A DNA stretch of 64,000 nt from Candida dubliniensis CD36. Its lineage: Eukaryota > Ascomycota > Pichiomycetes > Serinales > Debaryomycetaceae. Positions 18,394 to 29,265 of the stretch are shown in pieces. The stretch spans positions 558,001 to 622,000 of the forward strand of contig NC_012861.1 in the NCBI RefSeq assembly GCF_000026945.1, written 5' to 3'. The notes below the pieces were generated by a model, which worked only from the letters and a program-made list of their open reading frames with translations, did no database searches and had not been told where the DNA came from. The translations under genes and the position numbers were made by a program. Numbering within the stretch: position 1 is the stretch's first letter; every line of letters begins with the position of its first letter.

Positions 18394-21192
18394 CTACAAT
18401 TCATCGTGCTCCACATCAGGTTTCTCCTCACTCTTGTTTGACGAGTCTTCACCTACCGAATCTATGATTTCTTCTGATGACACTTCGGTTCTTGTTTGAT
18501 CAGGAGTTTCTTCAACGTCTTCATCGTCTTCCTCAATAATTTCAACTTCCTCAGGGTTAGTTTCCTGTTCTTTTTGTTCTTCTTTAGCAGCCTTTTGCGC
18601 TTCTCTTAGCTTTTTCCTATGTTCCTGCTGTTTTCTTCTTTCTAATAATTGTTCAAAGTGTTTGTCGAATAATTCCATTCTGTCTAAATGGAGACTTTCA
18701 ATTGATATAATATCACCAAACATATCAGCAACACCTTTTGCTAATTTCTCGTGATAAGAATATAATTGTGTTTTGGCAATTTTGGAAAAGTCTTTGTCAT
18801 CGTACTCTAATACTTTGGCAATTTCTGTAATCACTTCCTTATAGCTTTTCAATGTTTTATCAAAAGACAACAATTTATCTTCTCCCTTACCGGTGAGTTT
18901 TTGAATAATTCTTTCATTTGCCTTATCAAAATCGAGCCCGGCATCTTCGTACTTTTTCCGAACTTCAGAGATTTTGGTCCCAAACTCCAACATACTTGTT
19001 TGAATTTTCATAATCAAGTTGGAACTATCGTCGTATAATTTTTTCAACCCCTTTTTAGATAAATCAGTGGTTGCAATTTCGCTATATCTTTTCATTTCAG
19101 AAAACTTGTTGTTCACTTCTTCAACTTTCGAATTCAATTCATCTAACGTAGAATCATCACTTTCAAAATCCAACCACTCGATTAAATCACCGATAAAGGT
19201 TGTCACTTCGTCGAGCTCTTGCTCGGACAATTCCTGTAATAATTCAGAATGATGCCCCTCAACAAACTCGCGCAATTTGTAACACTGACCCTCCAATTCG
19301 TTCTTGACATGGTCTGTGGCAATCTTAAGTTCATCCTGGGCATTCAAATATGCCAATTTATCCAATAGGGATTGTTTGGTAATTCTCCCAATAGGTTTTA
19401 TATGAGGGTAGGATGGCTTTGGAAGCAGAACATTAATGACCTTTGGAGATTTCACTTTTTTCGACGCATTCGTGTTTATGGTTGAGTTGGTGGAATTGTC
19501 TGTATTAGAATCCACCTGATCAGCTGAAGCTTGATTGTTATCAGAATAATCTTTCTTCATCAATTTATCAAAAAGCGATCCTTCCTTTCCAGAAGAGCAT
19601 TCAATTTCAAGCCCAATCAAGTCAAATATTTTATTATTATCCAATGAAAACTTGCCAAATATATTCTTATCTTCTTTTGATTTGCAATCCAACTTTTTTG
19701 TTTTGGATAAAAGATCATCAAAATAATATGATTTAATTAATGCACCATTTTCATATAAAGAAATACCAATATTGTCCTCACTTATTTTTCCTAAATGGAC
19801 TCTTGTGGTATTTCCGATAGTAGCTCCTTTGTAGAACACAACGTTAGTTTCTTCTTGATCATTTAATCCCACTTCAAAATTTGAAAAGCTTTTCTCTAAC
19901 AATATTATATCTTTGCCATTGCTGACACCTGCCTTTAATCTTAAAGCTTTTGCGGTGGTTCCTAAGGCGGAGCTCTCATCGGTATTGACTGATTTAGAGA
20001 TTTTGTTCTCTCCAACTAAAGTTGCAATATGTTTTTGAATAAAAGGAACTCTAGTAGAGCCACCATTCAAAATGACATATTCAATGTCGTCCACCTTCAA
20101 CCCAGCTTCCGCTACAGTTTTCAATAGTGGATCTGTAATGTGACTCATTATATCTGCATTGATATCTTCGAATTCTTGTCTCGTGATCGATAATTTGAAA
20201 TCTTTCTCCTCATAAACAGACTCTAAAGTAGTTTGGAAATCGGTATTGGCTGATAAAATAATCTTTGCTTTTTCTGCAGTATCTTGTAATCTTGCAGCAA
20301 TTTTGTCAGTTAAATCTGATTCCTCCAAATTAAATTGATTCAAAAACTTTTCCAACACTAATGAGTAAGCACTGTTAGTCAATGCTTTGCCTCCAAGCAT
20401 TTCGTCATATCCAATACTTTCAATCTCCAATACAGATTGACCAATGGATTTTGGTGTAAACGAAAACAATGTGGTGGTGGTATATCCTGCACCAACATCA
20501 TAGATCAAATAATAGTGTTTAACATTGTCATACAGATCTTTGTCCAATTTCTTATTCGTTATGTAATTCAAAGCAACGGAAGTACCTTCTTCAACTAATC
20601 CCAAAACGTTTGAAAAGTTAGCCAACGCCAAGGAGTCCAAATATGCTTGTCTCACAGCCTGGGAGGCAAATGGGGGAATCGATACTGCTACATCCTCAAC
20701 TAATGCAGCTGCATGAGGATTTGCTTCTAAATCATTCAAGGCTCGGGATTTGATTTCGTTTAAATTCATGGCTAAAATTTCTTCCACTGAAAACTCCAAA
20801 GTTGAGTTTCTGAATCCTAAATCAAATTTTATCCCATTTCTGGTTTCATCTGCAATCAATTTAACAAAGTGACTTTTCAAATATTGATTCACCGAAGGGT
20901 CATCTATGCTTTTACCTAATAATTGTTTCAAATCCAAAATGCAGTTGTGTGGGAATCTGGTTATCAAGGAACCCATTTGAGATCCGTATACTCTCTCCAA
21001 GTCATTGTCCGATACTTTTCTAATGCATAAACCTGATAAGTCTTTTCTCTTCCCTTCATCGGTCAATACAATTTCAAACGGTACACCTGGTGCGAGTAAT
21101 ACTGCCTTGGTGAATTGTTGTCCATAATCAATTCCTAATATTGCACAGAAAACAACGGATAAAATATAAAAAATAAATGGATATCCTTTCAT
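18394..21192 (-). CDS. LHS1: Lhs1, ER-lumen Hsp70-superfamily chaperone (Grp170 type)
   Basis: Large Hsp70-like protein of the ER lumen. In yeast it acts as nucleotide exchange factor for Kar2 (BiP) and helps protein import and folding. The 932-residue protein starts with a signal peptide (MKGYPFIFYILSVVFCAILG) directly followed by the ATPase domain (GIDYGQQFTKAVLLAPG). Nucleotide-binding signatures include YDVGAGYTTTTLF and YVILNGGSTRVPFIQK. A linker rich in Asn/Ser/Thr (about 540-575) follows, then a long helical C-terminal domain and an acidic Glu-rich tail. It ends in the ER-retention signal HDEL. Length is near yeast Lhs1 (881). It shares a divergent upstream region with the gene at 22081. 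Confidence 0.95.
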   Translation of the reverse strand: MKGYPFIFYILSVVFCAILGIDYGQQFTKAVLLAPGVPFEIVLTDEGKRKDLSGLCIRKVSDNDLERVYGSQMGSLITRFPHNCILDLKQLLGKSIDDPSVNQYLKSHFVKLIADETRNGIKFDLGFRNSTLEFSVEEILAMNLNEIKSRALNDLEANPHAAALVEDVAVSIPPFASQAVRQAYLDSLALANFSNVLGLVEEGTSVALNYITNKKLDKDLYDNVKHYYLIYDVGAGYTTTTLFSFTPKSIGQSVLEIESIGYDEMLGGKALTNSAYSLVLEKFLNQFNLEESDLTDKIAARLQDTAEKAKIILSANTDFQTTLESVYEEKDFKLSITRQEFEDINADIMSHITDPLLKTVAEAGLKVDDIEYVILNGGSTRVPFIQKHIATLVGENKISKSVNTDESSALGTTAKALRLKAGVSNGKDIILLEKSFSNFEVGLNDQEETNVVFYKGATIGNTTRVHLGKISEDNIGISLYENGALIKSYYFDDLLSKTKKLDCKSKEDKNIFGKFSLDNNKIFDLIGLEIECSSGKEGSLFDKLMKKDYSDNNQASADQVDSNTDNSTNSTINTNASKKVKSPKVINVLLPKPSYPHIKPIGRITKQSLLDKLAYLNAQDELKIATDHVKNELEGQCYKLREFVEGHHSELLQELSEQELDEVTTFIGDLIEWLDFESDDSTLDELNSKVEEVNNKFSEMKRYSEIATTDLSKKGLKKLYDDSSNLIMKIQTSMLEFGTKISEVRKKYEDAGLDFDKANERIIQKLTGKGEDKLLSFDKTLKSYKEVITEIAKVLEYDDKDFSKIAKTQLYSYHEKLAKGVADMFGDIISIESLHLDRMELFDKHFEQLLERRKQQEHRKKLREAQKAAKEEQKEQETNPEEVEIIEEDDEDVEETPDQTRTEVSSEEIIDSVGEDSSNKSEEKPDVEHDEL

Positions 21193-22080
21193 TCTGTATA
21201 TGTAAAGAGGGAGGGAAAGGTAATTGGGTTGGTCACCTAGAATACCTTGATTATTTGTTGATTAGAAAAAAAAAAATGGAAGTAGAATCAAGCAGAACAG
21301 TAAAAAGGACACCTCAACTCGATTCTAGTCTGGAGAGAAAGAAAAACATACCATGGAACAAACTGGAAGGGGAGAAAAAAAAAAAAAAAAAAAAAAAGAA
21401 TTGACACTGAAAAATTTGAAGAAAAATTTATGTTCAACCTTCATATGCAAACCGTCGCAAAAAAAATTCTAACCGTATTAGGAAATAGTGTTGCCTCTAA
21501 TAACTATATTTATGGAGGATGGAACATTAAGGAAATGTATAAGCACAAACAAGGTACTTCCCTTAGTTGCTGCTATATTTATATATATTTATTGATTTCA
21601 TTATCTTTGTCTTTCCTTTAGGGGGTGCAAAATTGAAAAAAAGAACCATCTAATAGACTTTTTCTGTCTAAGAAAACCATTTTAAGAAATTTTAATTTCA
21701 TCTAGAGTTCAATTATTTGATCTGCTTCGTAGGATACATGATTGAAAAGCATAACATCTGTATTTTGTTTAACTAAATAGATACTGTTTTTTTTTTTTTT
21801 TTGACGGGAGATATTGTTATGCTGCATCGTGAAACAAGGGTGATTACAACTTTGTTATTCTAACGTATACATTACTGGCACCTTCCATTGAAATATTCAC
21901 ATATATATGTATATATATCCTGATTTCAACTGGTCAAGGTTTTTTAGAACTATCACTTTGTTTTTCTCTCTATTTTTCTTTTTTTCAGGTATCCGATAAA
22001 CTTGATTCTTTTATAGTATATGCTAAACCTCAAAGTTGATTTTCCCTAAAGAATCCGATTTTCAGATTATCATTCCAGTC
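21193..22080. other. Divergent intergenic region, LHS1 / 433-residue protein gene
   Basis: About 890 bases with A/T runs (21376-21396, about 21787-21802) and an alternating AT stretch near 21900. No gene, tRNA or clear unfolded-protein-response element was identified by eye. Confidence 0.55.
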
Positions 22081-23382
22081 ATGTCAGAACCTAAACTTAA
22101 ACGGACTATAAAAGAACCTATCGCTACTCTCATGGTCAATTCCACCAATGGTTCTAACAAAAAGGATGCTGATAATGAAGTTTCAAATAATTCAAGCAGC
22201 AACATTCAGGGTAAAAAAACTGGTTCGAATGATCTGGCTTTTTCGACTCCTCCGAAAAGAAGTCTAAAACTAGAAGATGCCACTTCAAAGAAAGTCTTTG
22301 CCGAATTGTCTAATAAAACTGTTGACAGAAAATCAGAAAATGGATCTTCTTCTTCTTCTATAAATAAATCTGATACTTCAAAAAAAAGGGAAGAATTGAA
22401 AGGTAATGCAGATGTTTTAACAAAGCCCAAACAACACTTTAAAAAGCCCGAAAACAAGAATACTGAAAAGAATATAAGAAACAAAGAGAAAGAGAATTTA
22501 GTGTCAGTTTCGAATGGTCCGCCTCAACAGGGATCCCAAATTCAGGCAGTAGTATCACAGGACACCACTGTTGTTGATCTAGGAACCAATACCACACCAA
22601 GCAATCTTACCATGATCAAAGAAACCATTGATGCTGCTAGCTCAGAAAATGAGGCAAATAAATATGAACATCAATCTGTTGATGCTATTAGCAACGAGCG
22701 AGCAGTATCATCATCCGAGGAATCGTTTCCCAGGGCCACTACTATCATGGCATCTCTGTTACCAAAAAAGAAAAACTGGTCAAATTCCTTAAAATCTTTA
22801 CTTTGCTTTAATTCAATAGCAGATGGGGATAAATCTGGGTTTGAAGAATCTGGTGTTTATGAAATGCAAAAGCTTCCTGAAATATCAACACAATACCGAC
22901 TTAAGGAAATAAATGGGTTTGGAGTTTTCCCTGCAACACAGTCACTTACTCCAGGGCAGCAAAAGATGTATCAAATATTGGTCACAACAGCACTAGAGTT
23001 AAACTTGGAGTTTTGCAGGTATTTGGAAATATTAAATGAGCGTTCCATGAAACAGGATATTAAGGACTCATTTCTGATTCAATTTGGTCGTATTCATTCG
23101 GGGTTGCCTTTCACAGCAAATCATACGGCCAGTGGTTCTACTAGAGAAGAACTATCACATTTAGGTGAGTTATTTGACGAAGTTTTCAACAATAATAATA
23201 CAGTTTGGATTGCCAACAAATTTGAGTATAATTCCTTTGGAAGAAAATTTAGAAAAGCGATTGCGGAGACGTTGGAATCAGATTATCACATTAGTATTAG
23301 TCGTCGACGAGATTTGTTTCCTCGACAAATAATAGCAGCTAGTTTGTTCCAATGGAAGAAAAACATGCATCTTTCTGAATAA
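22081..23382 (+). CDS. Unrecognised 433-residue protein, disordered N-half and compact C-half
   Basis: I do not recognise this protein. From the ATG at 22081 (MSEPKLKRTIKEP) it has a Ser/Asn/Lys-rich, low-complexity N-terminal half with many SS, SN and KK pairs. A basic stretch KKKNWSNSLKSLLCF at about 229 leads into a C-terminal half with globular, mainly helical character (for example QQKMYQILVTTALELNLEFC and FGRKFRKAIAETLESDYHIS). It ends near QIIAASLFQWKKN. There is no signal peptide, membrane segment or catalytic motif that I can name. Upstream in-frame codons back to 22036 have only a TTG as start. The layout suits a regulatory or scaffold protein of the Candida clade, but no function is proposed. 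Confidence 0.8.
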   Translation: MSEPKLKRTIKEPIATLMVNSTNGSNKKDADNEVSNNSSSNIQGKKTGSNDLAFSTPPKRSLKLEDATSKKVFAELSNKTVDRKSENGSSSSSINKSDTSKKREELKGNADVLTKPKQHFKKPENKNTEKNIRNKEKENLVSVSNGPPQQGSQIQAVVSQDTTVVDLGTNTTPSNLTMIKETIDAASSENEANKYEHQSVDAISNERAVSSSEESFPRATTIMASLLPKKKNWSNSLKSLLCFNSIADGDKSGFEESGVYEMQKLPEISTQYRLKEINGFGVFPATQSLTPGQQKMYQILVTTALELNLEFCRYLEILNERSMKQDIKDSFLIQFGRIHSGLPFTANHTASGSTREELSHLGELFDEVFNNNNTVWIANKFEYNSFGRKFRKAIAETLESDYHISISRRRDLFPRQIIAASLFQWKKNMHLSE

Positions 23383-24043
23383 TTATGTATGTAAATTGCT
23401 TACCCGCTGTTAGTTTAATAAAGCATCTGAGTTGAAAATGACTGAGGCTGAAAGCTCTGATATGAGACTGGCGAGTTATTTCTTCTCTTTTGTTTGATCA
23501 ATCATCAATCAAAGCGTGTATCGGTAATTCCAAAGGAACAGATGTATGTCCAGTTTTTTGCCCCCTTTTTTTTCTAACAATAAGAGCGTCGCAATTTTAT
23601 GTCATTGCGCGTTCTTTTCGTTTCTCTCTATTTTCCAAAATCAGTCTCTGTTTTATTGATAGGGAATATTTCCATTACTCTTTTACCCAATTCGATAGTA
23701 AACATTGCCATCTCGATGATTAAATATACTTCTACAAGTGTGTGTGCGCGGGACAAAAAGAAAAAAAAAAATTTGCAGATCATCATCATCCATCCCACCA
23801 TCACGAAGTTGATAGAAGAAAAAAAAAAAATCTAATAAAGTTTTTCTTAATTAGTTTCTTTTTAGTTCCTAAATTCTTGGTGTGATTCCCTCTTGAAAAA
23901 GAAAAAAAAAAAAAAACACTCATACACACCAATCAACTCTTTAGTCATTGGGTTTTCCAAACAAGTAAAACATTGGGTTCATTTGAATTTTTATAAACAA
24001 ATTTTCTATTTTTGAGTGTATTTACTAAATTAGCATTTGCAAC
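23383..24043. other. Intergenic, 433-residue protein gene to HPT1
   Basis: About 660 bases including the HPT1 promoter. A-runs occur at about 23759-23770, 23819-23831 and 23900-23916. Open frames of 77-78 codons here are AT-driven and not supported. Confidence 0.55.
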
Positions 24044-24685
24044 ATGTCTGAATCTGAAAAAATGTACATTTCGTACAATAATATACACCAGTTATGTCAA
24101 GAAATAGCTCCTAAAATCAAGGAATTCAAACCAGATTTAATCATTGCTATTGGTGGTGGTGGTTTTATCCCAGCTAGAATGTTGCGTTCCTTTTTGAAAG
24201 AACCTGGTCAACCAAACGTTAGAATTATGGCTATTATATTGTCGTTGTACGAAGAGATTGAGAGTGAAAATGGTATTGAAAAGCCAGGTACCCAAGTTGT
24301 ACGTACCCAATGGATTGATTATCATCAGTCTAAAATTGACTTGGTTGGCAAAAATGTCTTAATTATTGACGAGGTTGATGATACCAGAACAACCTTGCAT
24401 TACGCAGTCAGTGAATTGAAAAAAGATGTGGAAGAGCAATCGCGGGCCAAAGGTGCAGACCCCAAAGATACGAAGTTTGGTATTTTTGTATTACACGACA
24501 AACAAAAGCAAAAGAAAGCTGAATTGCCCGATGAGATTATGAAGACGGGTAATTATTTTGCTGCTCGGTCTGTCCCTGATAGTTGGATTGCTTATCCATG
24601 GGAGTCGACTGACATTGTTTATCATCAAATGAAAGCTGAAGAACAAGGAAATGATGTGTTTCTTCCTTCAACCACTTTAGGGTAA
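24044..24685 (+). CDS. HPT1: Hypoxanthine-guanine phosphoribosyltransferase
   Basis: Purine salvage enzyme converting hypoxanthine and guanine with PRPP to IMP and GMP in the cytosol. The 213-residue protein closely matches yeast Hpt1 (221). Matching stretches are YISYNNIHQLCQ, FKPDLIIAIGGGGFIPARML and the PRPP-binding loop NVLIIDEVDDTRTTLHYA (about 103-120), followed by FGIFVLHDKQKQKKAELP and AYPWESTDIV. The start at 24044 is the expected N-terminus. The gene converges on UFD1 with 100 bases between stops. Confidence 0.97.
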   Translation: MSESEKMYISYNNIHQLCQEIAPKIKEFKPDLIIAIGGGGFIPARMLRSFLKEPGQPNVRIMAIILSLYEEIESENGIEKPGTQVVRTQWIDYHQSKIDLVGKNVLIIDEVDDTRTTLHYAVSELKKDVEEQSRAKGADPKDTKFGIFVLHDKQKQKKAELPDEIMKTGNYFAARSVPDSWIAYPWESTDIVYHQMKAEEQGNDVFLPSTTLG

Positions 24686-24785
24686 GTTTTTTTGTTTTTT
24701 TCTTTCTTTTTGTACCTACACAAATATAGAGTTTATTCTTTTAATATTCCTGTTCTTGTATATTTCACACTGTCACTGCAAAAAT

Positions 24786-25877
24786 TTAGTCGATCTCAAT
24801 GACATCTGGACTTCTTGTATGATTTTTTAGTGGAGGATAGTTGGTATTTTTGTCTTTTCTTTTCTTACTCTGTCTCAATGATTGTCCTGATCCCGAAAAC
24901 GCCTCTTGTTTCCTTAATTCTTCTTTGGTCCCTTCATCAATTTCCTCTTGTGTCGGTAATACTACCGGGAAACCAAAAAATAACTGGTTTTCAGGCAACG
25001 TTAATGGAACAGGTACTGCATCTGGATCCAAATCGTCAATTCGGTAGTTCTTTGTAGTTTGGTCTTTATCCATGTCAATGGATTTTCCAGACAACTTTTG
25101 GCCACTTCCAGAAAACTTTGTGGTTTTCCCGCCCTCAGCAACTAATTTAGCATAGTTTATCGATTTAGCCATGGTAGCAGCACCTGCACTTTTGTTCACT
25201 TTTGAAGGGTCAATTGGTGTGCTCTGAGGTTCAACTGTCTTTGGCTTGTACTCCGGCTCGACATATCCCACTGGAGGTGCAAAGTCGGTTTCTAAATCTG
25301 TCTCCACCACACATACACCTTTAGATGGGCTTTCAGGTTTGACTTCCAAAACTTTTATCCCGTATATAGCATCGTTATAATTAACTTCAATAACATCATT
25401 CACAGTTAAAGTTGAAAATTTTCTCAAGACATTCTCTAAAACTGCTTTAGGATCACTTATATCCAAAAAATCGACACTCTGAGGTTCAATTTTAACAAAC
25501 TTTCCCAAATTCAAATCACAATTGGTGATTTTGATCAAAGAGCCAGGGGAAAGCTCCAAAGTATTCATCATCCATTGTGGCAAATACGTTCTTCCTTCTT
25601 CAGCAGTAAATTCCAAAACACCAGAGTGTGTCAACTTCTCATTCTGTTCATTCTTTATTTCAAACAACATAGGGTACCTTATGTGTAGCATAGTCAACTT
25701 ATTCAAAGCTGATGGCGGTAAAAAAATCTTGCCACCATAATTTGCATCGTCTTTTCGAATCAAATCGGGCATCATAGCAATTGGGTAACATCGAAAGTAT
25801 TCTTCAAACTTATTACTTGGAAACCCTGATGATCCAAATGCAGACCCATATATTGAGGAACCAAAACTTGAAAACAT
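24786..25877 (-). CDS. UFD1: Ufd1, substrate-recruiting cofactor of Cdc48/p97
   Basis: Forms the Ufd1-Npl4 adaptor that lets the Cdc48 ATPase extract ubiquitylated proteins, notably in ER-associated degradation. The 363-residue protein (yeast 361) has the conserved N-terminal double-psi barrel UT3 domain at about 20-215 (FEEYFRCYPIAMM, GGKIFLPPSALNKL, EEGRTYLPQWMMNTL). A C-terminal region follows with two short Gly/Phe-containing stretches (KFSGSGQKLSGK and AFSGSGQSLRQSKKRK) that look like the Cdc48-binding SHP boxes. The start MFSSFGSSIYGSAF is a typical Ufd1 N-terminus. Confidence 0.96.
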   Translation of the reverse strand: MFSSFGSSIYGSAFGSSGFPSNKFEEYFRCYPIAMMPDLIRKDDANYGGKIFLPPSALNKLTMLHIRYPMLFEIKNEQNEKLTHSGVLEFTAEEGRTYLPQWMMNTLELSPGSLIKITNCDLNLGKFVKIEPQSVDFLDISDPKAVLENVLRKFSTLTVNDVIEVNYNDAIYGIKVLEVKPESPSKGVCVVETDLETDFAPPVGYVEPEYKPKTVEPQSTPIDPSKVNKSAGAATMAKSINYAKLVAEGGKTTKFSGSGQKLSGKSIDMDKDQTTKNYRIDDLDPDAVPVPLTLPENQLFFGFPVVLPTQEEIDEGTKEELRKQEAFSGSGQSLRQSKKRKDKNTNYPPLKNHTRSPDVIEID

Positions 25878-26256
25878 TCTTTAGAGTGTATATGATGGTT
25901 GAGAAAGAAATTAGTTATGTTTAAAATAACAATTACATATTATTTCTTCTGTGTTTGACTATGGGCTGCCTTTTTTTTTTTTTTTCTTAGTCCTGAGACC
26001 TGTTGTTGTTGTTGTTGTTGTTGTTGTGCGCAAAAGGATATTATTTCTAAGTGATCCTTTTAGTTTAGGTTGTAAGATATCACCGCAACCATTCAAATCG
26101 GCTCCTCTATATCTAGTTCTAATGCAGTGATTATAAGAAAAGAAACCTGATACAGAGTAGACACTACTAGATAATTTAATTTAAAAAACAAAAAAAAATA
26201 AATTGCAACCTAATTTGTCAATAAAAATTTCTATACAATCAATCTATAAACGCTAT
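25878..26256. other. Intergenic, UFD1 promoter and importin gene 3' end
   Basis: About 380 bases between two minus-strand genes. It contains a T-run (about 25972-25985) and the TGT microsatellite listed below. Nothing else was recognised. Confidence 0.55.
26001..26027. repeat. (TGT)n microsatellite upstream of UFD1, interrupted at the end
   Basis: About nine TGT/TTG triplets in a row, about 125-150 bases upstream of the UFD1 start codon. Non-coding on either strand as far as I can see. Probably length-variable. Confidence 0.75.
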
Positions 26257-29200
26257 TCATCTTGTTTGTTGAGTAATTCTAATCAACTCTTGGATCATCT
26301 CTTTCTTATTTGAATCAATTCCTCCAAATAACACTTCGTATTTGTTTTGTTGCTGTTGAAGTGATAAAAAGTTTTGCACAAAGTATTCAAATGCGTTAAG
26401 CACGTCAATTGGGGTTTCCTTCATTGCTTCCAATTCAGCTTCATCAACTTCAAAGTCGTCTTCAAAATCAGCAAATTCTTCCCCATCATCCTCACCGTTG
26501 TCCTCTGTGTTCTTTTGCTGTGTCTTTTGACTAGTTTCGCTGGATAAGATGGCATTTTTGGCTTTGATGGCATTCGGCAAAGTAGCAATGTTCGACAATA
26601 ATAAATCAACAGTCTCCCCTATCAAGTCTTCTGGTATTGAACTAACAGCATTGTCATTCTTCAAGATAGACATGCTTGCTAAAATTTGCAATTTGCATCC
26701 GTACACGCTTTGAAAGTCGGAGCTGTATTTTATCCACAACTTGTAAAAGTCTACTAAAAATCCTTTTGACAAAATAAACTGAATGGTAACAGCAGGATCA
26801 ACATATATACAAGCAAACAATATTTTCAAAATGGATAAATGATGTAGCATGTAACCGTCAAAGGCATCCTGGCTCTCTAATTTAGTGAAAATATCAAATA
26901 TTTCTGGTAAAAACTGTGGTAAGAAGCTTGCAAATCTTTGATTGAGAGCCAAAATTGTCAATTCGATATCTTCGAAAGCCAGATGTGCAAAAACTGGGTC
27001 CGCATCTTCGTCCTTCAATATATTGAAACATATGTTCATTAATACTTGAACACGTTCGTCTGCTATGGTGATATCAGGTTGACCAAATCCTTTGTTGATA
27101 ATACTCTCGAAAAATGGTTGGAATGAATCAAAATATTCGTACGCATAAGTCTCAAAAGACTCAATGGCAACCTTAAAAATATTCCAGATAACTGGTGAAA
27201 CTTCTGATCTAACAAATAAAATCGATTCTAAGATTTCGATTACTTCTGTTAAAAACACGATCATAGCATTTTCAAATATAAAGTTAATCAAATCCTTCAA
27301 AACTGATTCCAATTGTAAGGCTACGTTGGGAGCATTTGACATCGATATAACCAAAGTTGTTAATGTGTTCAAAATACCAGCAGCTTGGATTTCTTTGTCT
27401 GTATGTCCAGAACCGTTTGTTTCCAAAATCTCACTTGCGATTTTGATGAATTGTTCAACTAATTTGGACCCCAATTCGACTGCGTACGGTTCCAAATTCT
27501 TGGCAAACTTTTCCACAAAGATGTCCATCACATTGGTTAATATGTCACTTTCATATTGCTTTGATTTTTCTAAAAGTACTCCCATTAACTGTGGTGCTTG
27601 ATCAGCAACTAATTGGGAAACAGAATCTTCTTTAACCAATGTAGATAACGCATCCGCAGCAGTTAATTGTATTGGGAACTGGGCATCGTTGGAAAAGCAT
27701 GTAACAACACTTTGAAAAATATCTTGCAAAATCTTCATATCAGTGTACTGATGGTCATGAAACATAGCAATTGTATCACATGCTCTAGCAGTCAACCATG
27801 GAGTCTTTGAAGCACAATCTTGCAGTAACTCCGGATATACAAACGTGAAAAGTAAATTGTCAACTTGCCCAGTGACTGGAGAAAACTTAGAATCTAATTT
27901 GTAAGAAATCGTCGACAAAATTCTTAAACCGCCTTCTACTTTCATTGCTGTATCGGAAGAGTCTAAATTGTTTCTTCTTTCAGTGAAAATCTCATTAATA
28001 AGTTGACAGATCATTCCTATTGTCAGTTTAAACTTTTTGTTCGACAAGCGATAAATAAAATTTATCGACGCAACATCTGAAGTACTCTGTTCACGGTTGA
28101 TGTCAAAGAAACGTCTAATGTATTCATCGGTATCGTCTTCGTACAATTCCACAGTCTCAGGCGTTGCCACTAAAGTAGGCAAAATTACATGTCTAATAAT
28201 TGCATCCAATTTATCGTTGATCAAAGACCAAGCTGGGGTCTCGATAATTTGCTCTAAAAACGATATCATATGGTATAAGGAAATCTCACTGAGCCAAACT
28301 GTTTTATTTGACCATGATTCTATGATTTTCCAATATGCGTTCAACAATTCCGGAACAAAGTTAGAAATGAACATTTGTGCAAATTGATTTGTTTCTTTGG
28401 ACTTGGTCAAATACCCGCCTCCGTGTCTGCTTAAAAGTCTATTCATATTAGCAAAACACCATTTAACGGTTTTCACTCTTGGATTGGAATTTCTGGTTTC
28501 GATATGATCTTCATCTAAGACCTCCTTGGGCAACGGTTTGCTTATTATCAACACATGAATTTGGCACCACTTCCCCAAGTTGTTGGAGTCCTGGAAGTAT
28601 GTTGGCAAAGATGAGTATGTAGTGAATTTGAAAATCTTGATAATCAAGTAGAGTATTTCATCGGCAACCTTGTTGTCGCTTTCAATCAACTTATTGGCCA
28701 AATTTTCCAATTGTGGAAACAACTTCTGAGCGATTTCCTCCAATATAGGATTGATAAAATTGTTCAGTTCGAAACCAGCCCATCTATAATTCTTGGTGTA
28801 CTCAAAAAGGCAAATCAATCCTGTAAAGACATGATCAATGTTGCTTTCATCAGACAATAGCTTCTGGATAATATTGGTTAGCTCATCCCATTTATCAAAA
28901 CTCAAAATAGTGTTTAATGCAGTAGATAGTTGCAATCTGATTTGTTGGATTTTATAAGTTGCAAATAAAGTTGACACCAACTTTTCTTTTATGGTGGATT
29001 TTTCAGTCTCTGAAAGGTAGAATGCAGTTTGTTGTTTATTTTCAGGAACAATCCAATAATTGACAACTCTGTTTTTGAAAAAGATAGCAGCAGCTATTTT
29101 CACTCCTGGTTGATTTTCTGTTGCATCGGCAATTAAATCTAATAAATATGCTGTAAAACCTGGTTGTTGCTCAAATGCATGTAATTGCTGTTCACTGTGC

Positions 29201-29265
29201 TTCCTGATTTGTTGATCAGAAGCTAATGTGCCTGTAAGAGCAGCTAGTAATGTTTGTTTGTCCAT
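26257..29265 (-). CDS. Importin-beta family nuclear import receptor, NMD5/SXM1 (importin-7/8) type
   Basis: Karyopherin that carries cargo through nuclear pores in a Ran-GTP-dependent way; the yeast relatives Nmd5 and Sxm1 import factors such as TFIIS and Lhp1. The 1002-residue protein has the importin-N domain at about 20-105 (RKHSEQQLHAFEQQPGF, VKIAAAIFFKNRV). It is built of HEAT-like helical repeats throughout, and an acidic patch near the C-terminus (about 905-945, GEEFADFEDDFEVDEAELEA) is typical of this subfamily. I cannot decide between NMD5 and SXM1 orthology. It shares a 420-base divergent promoter with RRP7. Confidence 0.88.
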   Translation of the reverse strand: MDKQTLLAALTGTLASDQQIRKHSEQQLHAFEQQPGFTAYLLDLIADATENQPGVKIAAAIFFKNRVVNYWIVPENKQQTAFYLSETEKSTIKEKLVSTLFATYKIQQIRLQLSTALNTILSFDKWDELTNIIQKLLSDESNIDHVFTGLICLFEYTKNYRWAGFELNNFINPILEEIAQKLFPQLENLANKLIESDNKVADEILYLIIKIFKFTTYSSLPTYFQDSNNLGKWCQIHVLIISKPLPKEVLDEDHIETRNSNPRVKTVKWCFANMNRLLSRHGGGYLTKSKETNQFAQMFISNFVPELLNAYWKIIESWSNKTVWLSEISLYHMISFLEQIIETPAWSLINDKLDAIIRHVILPTLVATPETVELYEDDTDEYIRRFFDINREQSTSDVASINFIYRLSNKKFKLTIGMICQLINEIFTERRNNLDSSDTAMKVEGGLRILSTISYKLDSKFSPVTGQVDNLLFTFVYPELLQDCASKTPWLTARACDTIAMFHDHQYTDMKILQDIFQSVVTCFSNDAQFPIQLTAADALSTLVKEDSVSQLVADQAPQLMGVLLEKSKQYESDILTNVMDIFVEKFAKNLEPYAVELGSKLVEQFIKIASEILETNGSGHTDKEIQAAGILNTLTTLVISMSNAPNVALQLESVLKDLINFIFENAMIVFLTEVIEILESILFVRSEVSPVIWNIFKVAIESFETYAYEYFDSFQPFFESIINKGFGQPDITIADERVQVLMNICFNILKDEDADPVFAHLAFEDIELTILALNQRFASFLPQFLPEIFDIFTKLESQDAFDGYMLHHLSILKILFACIYVDPAVTIQFILSKGFLVDFYKLWIKYSSDFQSVYGCKLQILASMSILKNDNAVSSIPEDLIGETVDLLLSNIATLPNAIKAKNAILSSETSQKTQQKNTEDNGEDDGEEFADFEDDFEVDEAELEAMKETPIDVLNAFEYFVQNFLSLQQQQNKYEVLFGGIDSNKKEMIQELIRITQQTR

